Positions 51,994-64,000 of a stretch of 64,000 nt of DNA are shown piece after piece. This DNA is from Aphidius gifuensis (Eukaryota; Arthropoda; Insecta; Hymenoptera; Braconidae): positions 22,358,537 to 22,422,536 of the forward strand of contig NC_057791.1 of the NCBI RefSeq assembly GCF_014905175.1, in the 5' to 3' direction. The notes beneath the pieces were generated by a model. The model did not search any database and was not told the origin of the DNA. It saw nothing but the letters and a program-made list of their open reading frames with translations. The translations under genes were made by a program, and so were the position numbers. How positions within the stretch are numbered: the stretch's first letter is position 1; each line of letters opens with the position of its first letter.

Positions 51994-54900
51994 AAAGTAT
52001 ATACTCGTAAACCGCCATTTATACAATCAAATGAAACAAAAAAAAAAAAAGCACAATACCATAAAAATAAAATTAACCAAAGTGTCTCAAAATCATCATA
52101 GAAAATTGTATTAATTTAAATCAATGAATTTTATTCTATTGAATATTTTTTTTTTCCACGTAAATTGATAAACAAAACGAAGAAAAAATTACTTTTTAAA
52201 ATTAATTTAAAATAATTGAATTTAATAATTAAAATAAATTTTTTAAATTATTAATTATTAAACAATAAACAAAATAAAAAAAATGAATGATAAAATATAT
52301 TTTCAAGATATAAAAATGTCCAACTTTTTTATTAATTACAAAAGCTTAAAAAATAATTATAAATTTTAAAAATTTTCTATTAGTTTATAAAATTTATAGT
52401 ATTTTTAAGTTTTTTATTTTCAATGAAATAACTTAATAAATAGACTTGAAAGTAATATTTCAATATATAATTAAAAATTTATGTACTTTAAGGAAAACTG
52501 ATTGTTGGATCATGAATATTTAAGACAATAAGGGACGACCACATCTTTCAACGGGCATTGTGGATCTCCTCTACTAAATATTCACACTAAAATATCACCA
52601 AAGTCTCTTAAATTAAATTCTATTTAAATGCCCATATATATATAAAATACGAACACTATAAATTTTACAGTTTCACAAGATAAAACAACCACAAAAATAG
52701 AAATTATTATTATATAAAATTAACATATTAATCATTTAAACTGTCATTAAAGTTTCAATTGAAATTTATAATCTAATAATTATTAAAATTTACTATTTTT
52801 AATGATAAAATATTGTTACTTGTTTTTTTTTAACTTAAATCAATTATTTATATTTTTTATGAACCATCATACAAATATATATATATAATAATATGAGTTG
52901 AGATGATTTACCGCAATAACTCGCGGTCTCTGGTGGCTTTACTCGCATTATATCAAAACTAATAAACCACCGTAATATATTATGCGGATACCATCATATT
53001 GCACAAAAGGAAAATGACATTGTTATTTACTTGAATGAATTTATAACTAGGATTAAATTTTATGTTACTTTATTTTAATAATTTATCAATTCAAAAAATA
53101 AAGTTAACGTATTGTCGTATTTCTTAATTATCAATTATTATTATTGTTATTATTTTGTTGAAGAATAAACAAGGAAAAAAATGAGAATAAATTTTAAGTT
53201 GTGTAAAATTTTATGCATGTAAATATAAACAGAAATAAAATCTATCCATAATTATTTGACTGGAAATATTTTAAATTACAAAAAAGTAATTAACAATGCG
53301 GCGAATTGGATATTTATATTAAAAATAATTGAAATAATAATTATTATAATTCAAATTAGTAAATAAAAAATAAAATATTTATTATTTATATATTTTAAGC
53401 TGTGTAAAAGTTGAGAGAAAATAGTTAAACTTATTGTTATTATATTTGATGAGAAGTAATTGTCATCATTAATTTTTCAATTCATTAATTTATATATAAT
53501 CGTTTGTTTTATTTTTTTTTTTTTGCTCTTTTTTGTTTGTTTAAATATGTGATGGTTTCATTTTTGTCAAACTTTATTGTCACACTTCTTTTGTGTGACT
53601 TTCATTCACCACTGGGTAAATTATTTTTTTTTTAAAGCCTATATATTTTATTTCATGTTTTTTTTTTCTTTTTGCTAAAATGGCATGTTGTATAATGGCT
53701 TCTGGCATTGCTTTTCATGACATCTATAGAGAAAAACAATCTCTATTTTTTTATATTTTTTTTTAATACTTCGTCAGGATTTTTTTTTTATCATCATTCT
53801 TTCACCTTACTCTCGACAATTTATTTGCGTATGTATATGTATGAATTCAACGTAAATTGTCCCATATTTTTTTAGTGTCTCAATATATGTAAATATAAAA
53901 ATATCCATTCGCCGAAAAACTAAACGATGTCTTATACTGGCTTTAAAATTATTCCAACCCTCGCAAAATTTTACCGAGGGAATTATTTTGCCATCAAGTT
54001 ACCCACAACGAGAGATCTGTGATCTAAAATCAGTGGAACAAGTCAAGATAAAGGCAGACGGTCTCTCCTTCTCCAACAAAAGAAATATAACCAAGTCAAA
54101 TAAAAAATGCAAAAGAAAAAAAAATTATGACAAAATCAAGAACACTTATATTTTCTTCAATCTTATTTTCGCTGACACAATCTTTTCTAGTTTAAACTCC
54201 GGTATTGAACAAACTACTGAAAAAAAAAAAAAAAAATACCTCTTAATTATAAAATCGCAGTTTAAATATTTGCTAAATATTCTTATTATATTTTTTAATT
54301 AAATTTTCTTTATGCATCATGATAAAAAACCTATTCTTAAAAATAAAAACAAAGTGCTTTTTTTTTTTTTGTCAATTTTTTTTTGTTGTCAAACATATGC
54401 ACAACTTTAAAAAAATATTATTTGAAATAAAAAAAAGAAATAATATTTGTTTTCAACGATAAATCTTGAATCTCTTGGGGCAGGTTTCATCGGGGATATA
54501 TACGTGGAGTATAGTGCGAGAAAATACCATCTAACATTTATTTTTATTTTTTTTTATTAGTTTTTTTTTTTTCTTTTTTTTGTACATTTTCTCAAGAGCT
54601 TTAGCCTTATTTCCGACTAGCTTATCAAACTCTTTCTATCTTCGCTTCTGACCAACACAAACTGCGGTAAAAAAAAAATTTACGATCTGTCATTACACAT
54701 ACCAAAAGTAAAATTAAATGGAAAAAAAAAATTCACGTACAAATTTTATAGTCATTTTATGAGTTTTATTTTTTTAAATATATTTAATTTTAATTTTTCT
54801 TTTTATTATGAAACATATAAATAGTCATGATATATTTAGTCATAAAAAAAGTCATTAATAACATAATAAAATGAATATAAAAATCTCATATCCGAATGGA

Positions 54901-57900
54901 CAATAGATTGGTCAACAAAATGAGAAAAAAAAATTATTTTTTAAATTCATTAACTGTAATTTCCATCGTTAATTAAAAACTTTATAATTTAAAATATTTT
55001 TTTTCAAGTATTTAAATTTTTATATTTACAATCCTATTATTGAAACGACAATTGTCATTTTATAAATTTTTACCTTACGATTATTAAATTCTATATTCAA
55101 TTTTTTTTTTTTTATAAAAATTCTCCCGAGAAAACGCATCAGTAGATATTTTTTAAAATTGTCAGGCATTTAAATACAGACCCTAACTACTTGCAAAAAA
55201 ATTCTCATCGTGAGCCAAGCATTATTTATTGCAAAAAAATATAGTACGTATTTTCAAGTTAATAAAAACAATATAAACATTACATAAATTTCCATGAAAA
55301 ATTGTTTATACACTATTTAATATCGTATTCATGAATAAATTTATATTACAAGATCAAGAATAATTTGCAAGTGTAAATTACAGTGTAAAGAAAATTATCA
55401 CTTAACGACACTGTGAGTAAATCATTTACTGCATATACAAACACATTTTAAAATTAAAAAAAAAGCAAAAAAAAACACTTGTTTATCTCTTGATATAGTA
55501 ACCCCTTCAACCTTCCCCTCTCGCCCTCTTTAACTTTAATAGTTTTTTAGTTTTTATTATTACTTTTTATGTATTCTTAGTGTGCATATTTAATCTTTAA
55601 ACATATAAAATGTTATCAGAAAAAAAATGAATCATAAAGCAGTAAAGTGACATAGAAAAAAAATAATAATAACAAGCTCTTCAAGTTGCATTATGTACAT
55701 GACTACATGAGTACTCTCAAGTTATAAGCACATGCTCTTATTGATAATCTAATTGAGAGTCAAGTATCTTTTATTTCATTTACAATAATATCATAGGTGT
55801 CATTCAGTCAATAACATCATCTTCAACAAATTTATATATTTATTTATCTCACAAGTGGGTTTTCAAACGTAAATGTGTTTTGATTATCAAGAAGTTTATT
55901 AAGTTGTATTTGTATATACGAGTAAGTGTGGAGTTTATTCACTAGACAGTTCAAGTTTATATATATTTTAATTCTGTCAGATGCATACAAATTTGTCCAA
56001 TGAACCAACAAGATTAAACATATGGTTCATATATTTTATGTCTCATTTTTATATACAATAAATAATAATAAATAAAAAAAATATTAAAATGAAAAAATAA
56101 TAATTCAAATAGTATTTTTTTTTTTTTAAATTTTTCGTTCAGTTTTTTTCCATTAGTTTATATGTTGAAATAGAAAAAAAAAATAGCCTAAAAGTTTCGA
56201 CAGCCTCGAGTTAGAAAAAAAAAAATATTTTAAAATTTCTTTGAGGCAAGTTTTGAAATATATTTTCAACGAAAAATTTAATAAAATTAAAATAAAAAAA
56301 TTGCGCGATATTATTTATTATAAAATAAATAATGGTAATATTTTTTGAGAAATATATATCATTAATTTGTTTTATTTGTGTGTCAGTTCGTGACAAATGC
56401 AATGGTTTTTAACTTGAATTAATTCTGACGCAAAACCTTGCGTTTTCTTCTCTAATTGGTTTCCACATCCGTCACAACCCTCCATTACCTTTTACCTTTT
56501 TTTAACCCAATTTGACCATTACAACGTAAAAGCATAAACATACCAATACCATCATAAATTATTTCAAAGAAACACAACCTAATATAATCATCATTATTTA
56601 TTCAAAAAAAAAATATGAAAAATAAATAAAAGAAATATAATAATCATAAAACATAACTCAATATTATTTACATTTTATTTTTAATGTAGAATATTTTTAC
56701 AAAAATAAGATGAAAAAAAAAAATATTGAATTTAAAGTTAAATTTGCAACATTTTTTATGCTAAAGTTTTTTTTTTATTTTTTTATTTTTTATATAAAAA
56801 ATTTTATATAATGATGTTGGATAAAAAAAATGATAATAAAAATATAAATAGGATAAACAAAATAGATGAAAATATTTTTTAGTGCCTTGATCAAGTTGAT
56901 TAAGAATTTCTATTTAATTCAGTTGAGAATATTGGCAAAGATCTTTCAATGGAATTTAATATTTCTACATGTCTAATGATTACTTGACGAGAGCTGGTTA
57001 AACAAAAACTTTTGCAATTTGCTTTTGTACACAACTTTCATTAAAATATATATATAAATAAAGTTTTGAAATAATTGCTGAGTCAAAGCTGATTGAAATT
57101 GAGTAAAGCCGATTGTTACCATCCAATTTTAAATAAAAATAAAAATAAATAATTAAATCCATTTTATTATCTACACCTCAGAGGTAAAGTTACGTTTAAT
57201 TTTTTTAATTATTTTAACAATTATTACTGTATTTGAAAATTATAAAAAAAATAATTAACAAAATAAAAACGAGTCATAAATAATTCAAGTATTTAAGTTG
57301 AGTGAAAATTAAGAAAACTGGAAATAGCTAAACGATTAAAAGGATGAAAATCTTTTAGAGTAAAAGCAGGAATTTCATGAACAACAAGAACACCAAGACT
57401 ATATTCCAATGAAAGTTTTAGCCGCAGGTGGCAAGGATGAAACAGGACAAATTCACCATGGGGTATTTCTGTTTTCTTTTAAACTTTTAATGGAAATTGG
57501 AAAATAATGAGTTGATGCTACTAGATGCTCTCTACCTCAACAAAAAAAAAAAAAAAACAACGTTAATAAAAAATTACGTATATACAGGAAATAAAATATA
57601 AAATTCAAAAAAAATATAAATATAAATGTCAAAAATTAAATGTCAAATTAACATTATTTTTAATATAAAGTGAAATTTTTTTTTTCCGGCACAAATGATA
57701 AATGTACAAATGGAAATAAAAACATTTTAATTTAAATTGTTTTTTTTTTTTTTAACTCAATTTTGTAATTAGTACAAAAAAAAAAAAAAATGAAACGTTT
57801 GAATTTTAATAATGAATAAATATTTTATAATTGTTAATTAAACATGTAAAAAAAATATAAAATAATTTGTTATTTTCAAATTCGAGCTAGCTATGAATTT

Positions 57901-58040
57901 ATTTTAAAAATAAAAATACAATTTTTATTTTATTTAATGAAAATTGTTAAAATGTATAAATTTATTGGTAAAATGATATGGCATCTAAAAGTGAGTGTTG
58001 TGAAAAAATAATATGATGATTTGAAAATTTATATATGAAA

Positions 58041-58064
58041 TTGATTGATTGATTGATTGGTTGA
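58041..58064. repeat. (TTGA)n microsatellite
   Basis: Tandem TTGA units with a final variant TTGGTTGA, in intronic DNA. No function is indicated. Confidence 0.85.
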
Positions 58065-58379
58065 TACAAAAGTGTGCTCGTGCTTGAAGCAAATCAAAGT
58101 AGACTGTCTAACATTTGAAATGTTTTAAAAAAGCACTTTTTCTGTTTCAATTTTTTTTCATTTGAGCACTATGTGACGGAAGAATTTTTATTAGCCCCGT
58201 ATATTTATACCTGTCGTGTTTTTTTTGATCATACTGAAAGTAATTTTTGATATATTGATTTATTTTTTAGAAGAAAATAAATAAAAGAAAATGGAGCTTA
58301 TTGCTACAGCAGTACACACATATCGAAGACATTTTATACGTTTTTTTTTTACGAGTATATTTTTATATTATATACTCGT

Positions 58380-58402
58380 AATAAATAAATAAATAAATAA
58401 AT
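58380..58402. repeat. (TAAA)n microsatellite
   Basis: About five tandem AAAT/TAAA units in intronic DNA, typical of AT-rich insect genomes. Confidence 0.8.
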
Positions 58403-61400
58403 GAATTTTGAAAATATCAAGTCGTGTTATTTTAAGATTTTCATTTATTCATCCTGTTAAAAAAGGGATGAATATAAATTGTGTATAAATGCACTCAATC
58501 GTGATAAAATTGTGTCACAATGAGGCACTCAAATTGGCTTTTGAGTGTGTCATTTAGGTCTGGACTCTTGAGAAAAGTTTGATCAAGATTAAATATACCT
58601 TTGCTCACTTTAATTGACAAAGACACTAACTCTTTTTTATTCCATTTTTTTTTTCCAATGTTATTATCGGTGTATTGATTAAATTTTTCGCTCTTATTTT
58701 CAGATAATCGAATTTTAAAAAGAGACATAAAAATAATAATAATAATAAAATACATGAAAAAGTATTGGTATTTAGAAATAAAATGATACTTTTATTTTAA
58801 GCATTTATATGGTTTTTTGGCTTTTTTTTTTTTTTGTCTAGTGGGGAATTTAATATGACACATTATCAATTCCCTTGACACCAAGTCGAGACCTTCATAA
58901 ACTTTTTAAAAATTTTATACTTATTAAAAAATGATAAAAAATCAGGGAAAAAAAATGACACTAAATGGAGTTTTCTTGTTTTAAAATAAAGTTTTAAAAA
59001 TACTTTTAGATGAAAACTTGAAAAAATTTTTTAGACATTTACAAGACATTCATCGATAAGTAAAACTATTCAAGTTATTTCAAAATAAAATATAAACTAT
59101 TTTCAATTTTATTTACCCGATAAATAATAATTTTAATAAAAATAAATAAATAAAATATTATATCAAAGTAAATTAGTGACTTTCCTTTGTATATCTTGGT
59201 TTTTTTTTTTCATTTATTTATTTTTCTCATTATACTTTGTTTATGTAATTTTTTTTATTTTTTCTTGTTCAATTATTTTTTCCTTTTTTTTTTTACATTT
59301 TCTTTGGTCAACCACAAAACGAGCAAGACTTTTCTCCAATAATCCAATACCAAATTAACAGAACGTTAATGTCATTTGTAAAAAATGAAAAAAATAAAAA
59401 AATAAAATGGATTTACAATGTCGCCTAGGAATAAAATTGTCTGCAAGATATATCGAGCATTATCTTGTACACAAATCAACTATGATTTTCATTAACAAAC
59501 TATTTTACAATTAAAAAATAATAAAATAAATTTAAATAGTATTTAAATAAATAAAATAAAAAATTATGTTAATTTTTTCTGACGATCGTAGACCTTACCA
59601 CGTGTCCAGCTTTAATTTACATTGACAATGACATTTAAAATTTTTTTTTTTTTAAATTTCTTTCTCTCATGACCCAAGGTCTTTCCGCAAAATGATATTA
59701 TTTAAACATGCATAGGCACCATGTCACAATTCTATCACGACTATAAATCTAATTTCTATAAAAATTTTTTTATTTATTTTCAAGGTTATCATTAAAATAT
59801 ATGTTGAATTGAAAAAATATTAAATTCAATTTTTTTTTCTTTCTATAAACACTAATGATTATATTTTTTTTCTTTCAAATTAATATATATATTGTTGAAT
59901 TTTTTTTTTCATGTATTTTGTAGTAGTCTTGTGAAAAATAAAAAAAAATTTAAGATTCATTTATTACGACTAGAAAATCCATCAGTCAACCACAAACTAA
60001 CAGAAAAAAAAAAAAAAAAAAATTACTTTCTCACTTGAAGAACCAGACGATCTAATTAATTAAATTTTCTTTTATCTTTTATCATTAATTAGCTTTAAAA
60101 AGCCTCAAATTGAATTAGATTCTATTAATACATCTCAAAAGAATATTTTTTCTTTTTCTTTTGCAATGATTAAAAAGCTACTAAATAATTTTATTTGATA
60201 AATAATAAAAATCTTGATAAATTGATACTACATCTGTACAGCAATTTGTATCTTTCACTTTTGAAAAATCATAGTAAATTTATCTTGAAAAAATATGTTA
60301 AAATTGTATCATTGAATTTTTAAAAAAATGATAAAATATTGAGGTCAGCATTGCCACAAAAGACTTGCACTCAATTTTCAGTATAAAAAATTATTTCTGA
60401 CTTATATTTTTATCTCTATTTTTATATAAATTTTTTCATTCTTTTCAATATGACAAAATAGTAACGTCCAAGAGTCCAGGATATAATATTTGACACAATA
60501 TAAAATTGTGATATGCACACATAGATGTGATAAAATCTATCGGGTGTACAACGGAAAAAGTCAATTCCAAAGAAAAGCAATTTTCAGCTCGCTCAAACAT
60601 TCCCAAGAGCTTCAAGTTTAAAAACCATTTTCAAGTCAAGAAAAAATCCACATCCAAACGACAAATTTTTAATAAAAAAAAAACAAAGATAAATAAAAAG
60701 TAAACATTTTTTAAATTGATGTACAAAGACAAACAAAAAAATATATAAATTTCAATGGTCAATATTTACTCTTCAAATTTATCTAAACTAAAAAATAAAA
60801 ATAAAAAAAAAAAAAAAATTACATTTATTTGTATGTATATTTTAAATTAGTTTTTGATCCGATGATATTTTATGTGAGCTAAAAATTTATTTTCAACTCT
60901 TGTATAATGGCTTGAAAAAAAAAATGTAAAACAAAAAAGTTTGATACTTGTTGTTTGGAAAATTTTTTGAAGAAACAAAAAAGATTTATCAAAAATAAAA
61001 ACAGCCAATACAGGTAGGAGTTTTAATGGCTTGAAAAAGCATGTACCAAGTGGAATTAAAGACCATTCGTATTGAAGAAACGAAAGCTGACTGAAACGTG
61101 AGACCCAGATTTTGTTTGAGTACACGAGTGTTTGGGGAACTATTAATACAAACCAACTATAAACAAATAAATAGCCCAAACATTATTCAACAGAAAAAAA
61201 AACATTACAAAACACGAAATGAAATAAAAACCTTCAAGTCAATTTCAAATGTTTATGATAACTCTTAACATAAACGTGTTGTTACCCCAAGTGCGTGAAA
61301 ATCTTTTAAGTAGGCTCAAATAAAAAAAAAAAAAAATTGCCCAAGGGAAAATTCATGAAGAAATAGCACAGCATTTTCTCTAAAGTGCTATTAAGCGTGA

Positions 61401-64000
61401 GCTACGAAAAAAAAAAATAAAAGCCTGAGAAACAACTGGAATTCTTTAAAAGGGGATGTCAAACTAAGAAGTTGCATGACTGATGAAATTAGAAAAAAAA
61501 AAAGTCACGAATATTTTTCTTGTTAAATTATTTTTTTACTAATTTTATAATGAAAAAAAAAAAGCCAAAAAAAAATTAAATAAACTGCAAAAAGTTTAGA
61601 AAACAACAAAAACAAAATAAATGAAAAAAAAAAAAAAAAAACATCAGGGTTATCCTTAATTCTAGAATAAATATAAAAATATAATATATATTTTGATTTT
61701 TTTTTTTTGCACAAAACGTTTACTCAACTTTCTTATTTTATTTTTTTTTACTGATAAGAAATATACGTTTTGCCAAAAACGATTTTTATCTTTTAATTAC
61801 AAGGGTAGAAAAATGAAATATAAAAATTGATAAATAAAAAAAAAAAGGCAAAGATGAATCAGGAAAATTGCCAAGAAAAATTTTTTATGTAATAAATTAC
61901 ACACTGGAGTGTATTAAAATAATTATTAGTAAGTAGCAATCAAATGGTTTAAATATATTTGTATATTCGTATCACGTTTAAACTTTAATATATAAAATTT
62001 ATAATGTAAGTTTAATGTAGATAATAAAGGACACATGCAGCTGTTAAATATGTCATATTGAGCATAGATAATTTATATTATGTACAAAGTTGCTTCAAGT
62101 ATTCTCTTGTCCTCTAGGGGTGATTAAAGCCTTTCAACATTCTCAAACAAAATTATATATTTCATCTTAAACGTGGTAATACCTAGAAGAAATTTAATAC
62201 GCTTGATTTAAAATTCTATGTAACAACGAAAATATGCAATTTATAAAATATGCATTTTACATATTTTTTTTTTACAAAATTAATCACTTTGTCTTGTGTA
62301 CATGCATTTACAATATATTTCATAATGAAAATTAATCCTTTATACAAACATGAATATATATTACATAAATTTACAGCGCCAATATTATTTTACAACGAAT
62401 TTATTTGAAAATATATTCACATTGTAAAAATAGACAAGATCGATCATACCTACCAATTTTTTTTTTTTTTATATTTACATTTTTATTTACTCTTTTTTTT
62501 TCTTCATTTTAAAACCCTCAAAATTGACGTATCACTCTTTTGACTTTAAAACAGAGTAAACAAAATTTTATATTAATATTTACTCTATTTTTCATATTTT
62601 TTTTTTTTCTGGCAATGGCTTCCTTTACAAAATGCAAATTTGATGGAATTTCTACTGAGTGAAATTCAAATAGTGTATATGTAAAAATAAAAAAAAAATA
62701 TAATACAAATTTTCAAAGGTAAAATTTGAGGTAAATTGAAATATGATTCAATAATAAAAAATAAATCTGATTTTTATATTTTTTATGTACAAAAATATAC
62801 ATGAAACAAAAATTTATTAAATAAAAAATATTGTTTATAATATAGTATACATGCAAAATAAAAGTTTTTTAATTTTTAATATTTAAATAATAATAAACTT
62901 TTGGCTCTTGAAATTATCAAGAATGATATGGAGTGTGTAGAGAGAGTTATGTCTGACTATTCACTGGTTCAACTACTTGCAAGTTTGTTAATGAAGTTTA
63001 AAAGAAAAATAGTACAAATGATAAAAACAATATTGGCATTGTAATTTCGAAAGATTAACAATTTTAAAATAGAAATTATTTTCTGAATAATAATAAAATT
63101 AAAATGACCTTTTGCAAGATTAATAAATTTGATATTCATGAAGCTTTCAAGTATTTGAGAGTATTTTGTTTCACAAAATGAAAGTAATATCAAGCTATTT
63201 AAGAATGAATATTTATTTTTCCAAAAAAATATTTTAATACCGTGTGTAAAATTTGAATATTTAATTTAAGTACAAAATACACTTTCTCAAAGTAAAATTT
63301 TGGGGTTATAATATTTGACAATTTTAGCTGTAAAAAGCTAAATGCAAAGGGCTTTGATAAAGTTTGTTTAATATATATATGACACTATGGCTTTTCATCA
63401 GGGTTAAAATAGCAGCTAACGGTGAGATTTATATCCAAGTAGACACTGCAAAGATCTCGTATTATACCTTCCCTTGAATTTAACCGAAAAACCAGGATTA
63501 TGAGAAAATCTTTGAGAGGTAAAATTATATCCACACATCTCTCCTTCTGTCAAATTATTTAATTCAAATTTTTAAAAGGAATTTAATTATCAAATTTATA
63601 TTAAAAAAAATTTTTTTTTTTTCAATTAAATTTATACCAAAAATAATTCATTATTATTCATCTCTTTTTTTTTCCCCAAACGATATATTAAAATAAATAA
63701 ATAAATAGATTTATATTTTTTTTGGGTGAATAAATTTATTAAAAATTTTAATATTTAAATAATTTTATATTAATAATATATGAATAATGATTTGTGGATA
63801 TTTTTTTTATCAATTATTTGGCCGATTGAAATGTTTTTTTAACTCAAAATTTGAATATTTAAATTATTTTTTTATTCATTCAAATTTTAGTTGTAAAATT
63901 TTTTAAACGACACTCTTTTTTTGTTGTTTTAAATAGAAAATAATTACCAACATACTGTAAAGTAAAAAAAATTGTTGAAATATATATTTTTTTCTTTGTA

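Larger units (their letters stand above)
46463..64000 (+). other. Last visible 5-HT7 intron, running off the window
   Basis: The donor is ACG|GTCAGT within the intracellular-loop-3 region. No sequence resembling the TM6 or TM7 exon of 5-HT7 was found on the + strand to the end, so the intron exceeds 17.5 kb. The content is AT-rich. GC-elevated patches occur near 47,100-47,280, 47,520-47,600, 48,120-48,260, 51,060-51,330, 51,885-52,020, 52,910-53,000, 53,960-54,080, 57,340-57,480 and 61,010-61,450. Simple repeats occur at 58041-58064 and about 58380-58402. Open frames here look like chance frames in A/T-rich DNA. Confidence 0.7.

Noticed and set aside
45140..52575. Similar words AACGAACATTGCGGATCTC (45.1 kb) and AACGGGCATTGTGGATCTC (52.5 kb)
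   Set aside because: Sixteen of nineteen matching bases between two places in 64 kb is expected by chance when all pairs are compared, and the flanks do not match.
53988..54302. 104-codon + strand frame in the large 5-HT7 intron, considered as a missing receptor exon
   Set aside because: Does not resemble TM6, TM7 or the C-tail of 5-HT7, and quickly becomes Lys-rich low complexity.
60847..61179. 110-codon minus-strand frame
   Set aside because: Not similar to any family I recognise, Phe/Leu-rich, with no splice or promoter evidence.
1..64000. Transposon coding regions, CRISPR arrays, rRNA or known microRNAs
   Set aside because: None recognised by eye on either strand. A profile search against transposon and Rfam libraries would be needed to exclude short or decayed copies.

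Overview
This is a piece of a very AT-rich insect nuclear genome. It has long AT-rich introns and intergenic DNA, many A/T homopolymer runs, and spliced animal genes that use mostly A/T-ending codons. The base composition, intron style and gene content fit a hymenopteran, plausibly a small parasitoid wasp such as a braconid. That placement is inference; nothing in the window fixes the species. All three recognised genes are on the + strand, head to tail. No rRNA, tRNA, CRISPR array or transposase/reverse-transcriptase coding region was recognised.

Region 1 (about 740-10,230) is the lateral signaling target protein 2 homologue (LST2/ZFYVE28). It has six coding exons, a 5.05-kb first intron, a conserved N-terminal domain, a very long Asn/Ser-rich middle and a C-terminal FYVE zinc finger. 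Region 2 (about 12,390-19,570) is CFAP58 (CCDC147), an almost wholly coiled-coil axonemal protein in eleven coding exons (927 aa). One of its introns must be read as GC-AG, and a good match to the RFX X-box lies 282 bp before its ATG.

Region 3 (about 29,850 to the end) is the serotonin receptor gene 5-HT7. A candidate TATA/GC-rich promoter, one strongly supported upstream exon and a leader exon precede four coding exons, which carry the N-terminus through TM5 and the start of intracellular loop 3. TM6-TM7 and the C-tail were not found, so the gene is 3'-truncated by the window and its last visible intron exceeds 17.5 kb. The true N-terminal coding frame (ATG 41,621) differs from the longest open frame in that exon. 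The leader is rich in uORFs, one of them apparently spliced.

The intron between the first two 5-HT7 coding exons holds a tandem array of about five 152-bp units beside a perfect GC-only inverted repeat, an arrangement reminiscent of non-autonomous Helitron-type elements. The rest (10.2-12.4 kb, 19.6-29.8 kb, and the large 5-HT7 introns) is AT-rich non-coding DNA with a few GC-elevated islets that may be regulatory.

The three genes do not form an obvious pathway: LST2 acts in endosomal EGFR trafficking, CFAP58 in motile cilia and sperm flagella, and 5-HT7 in neuronal signalling. I found no clearly new multi-gene system. The most informative anomalies are the 5-HT7 leader/uORF architecture, the 152-bp array, the CFAP58 GC-AG intron and the X-box.
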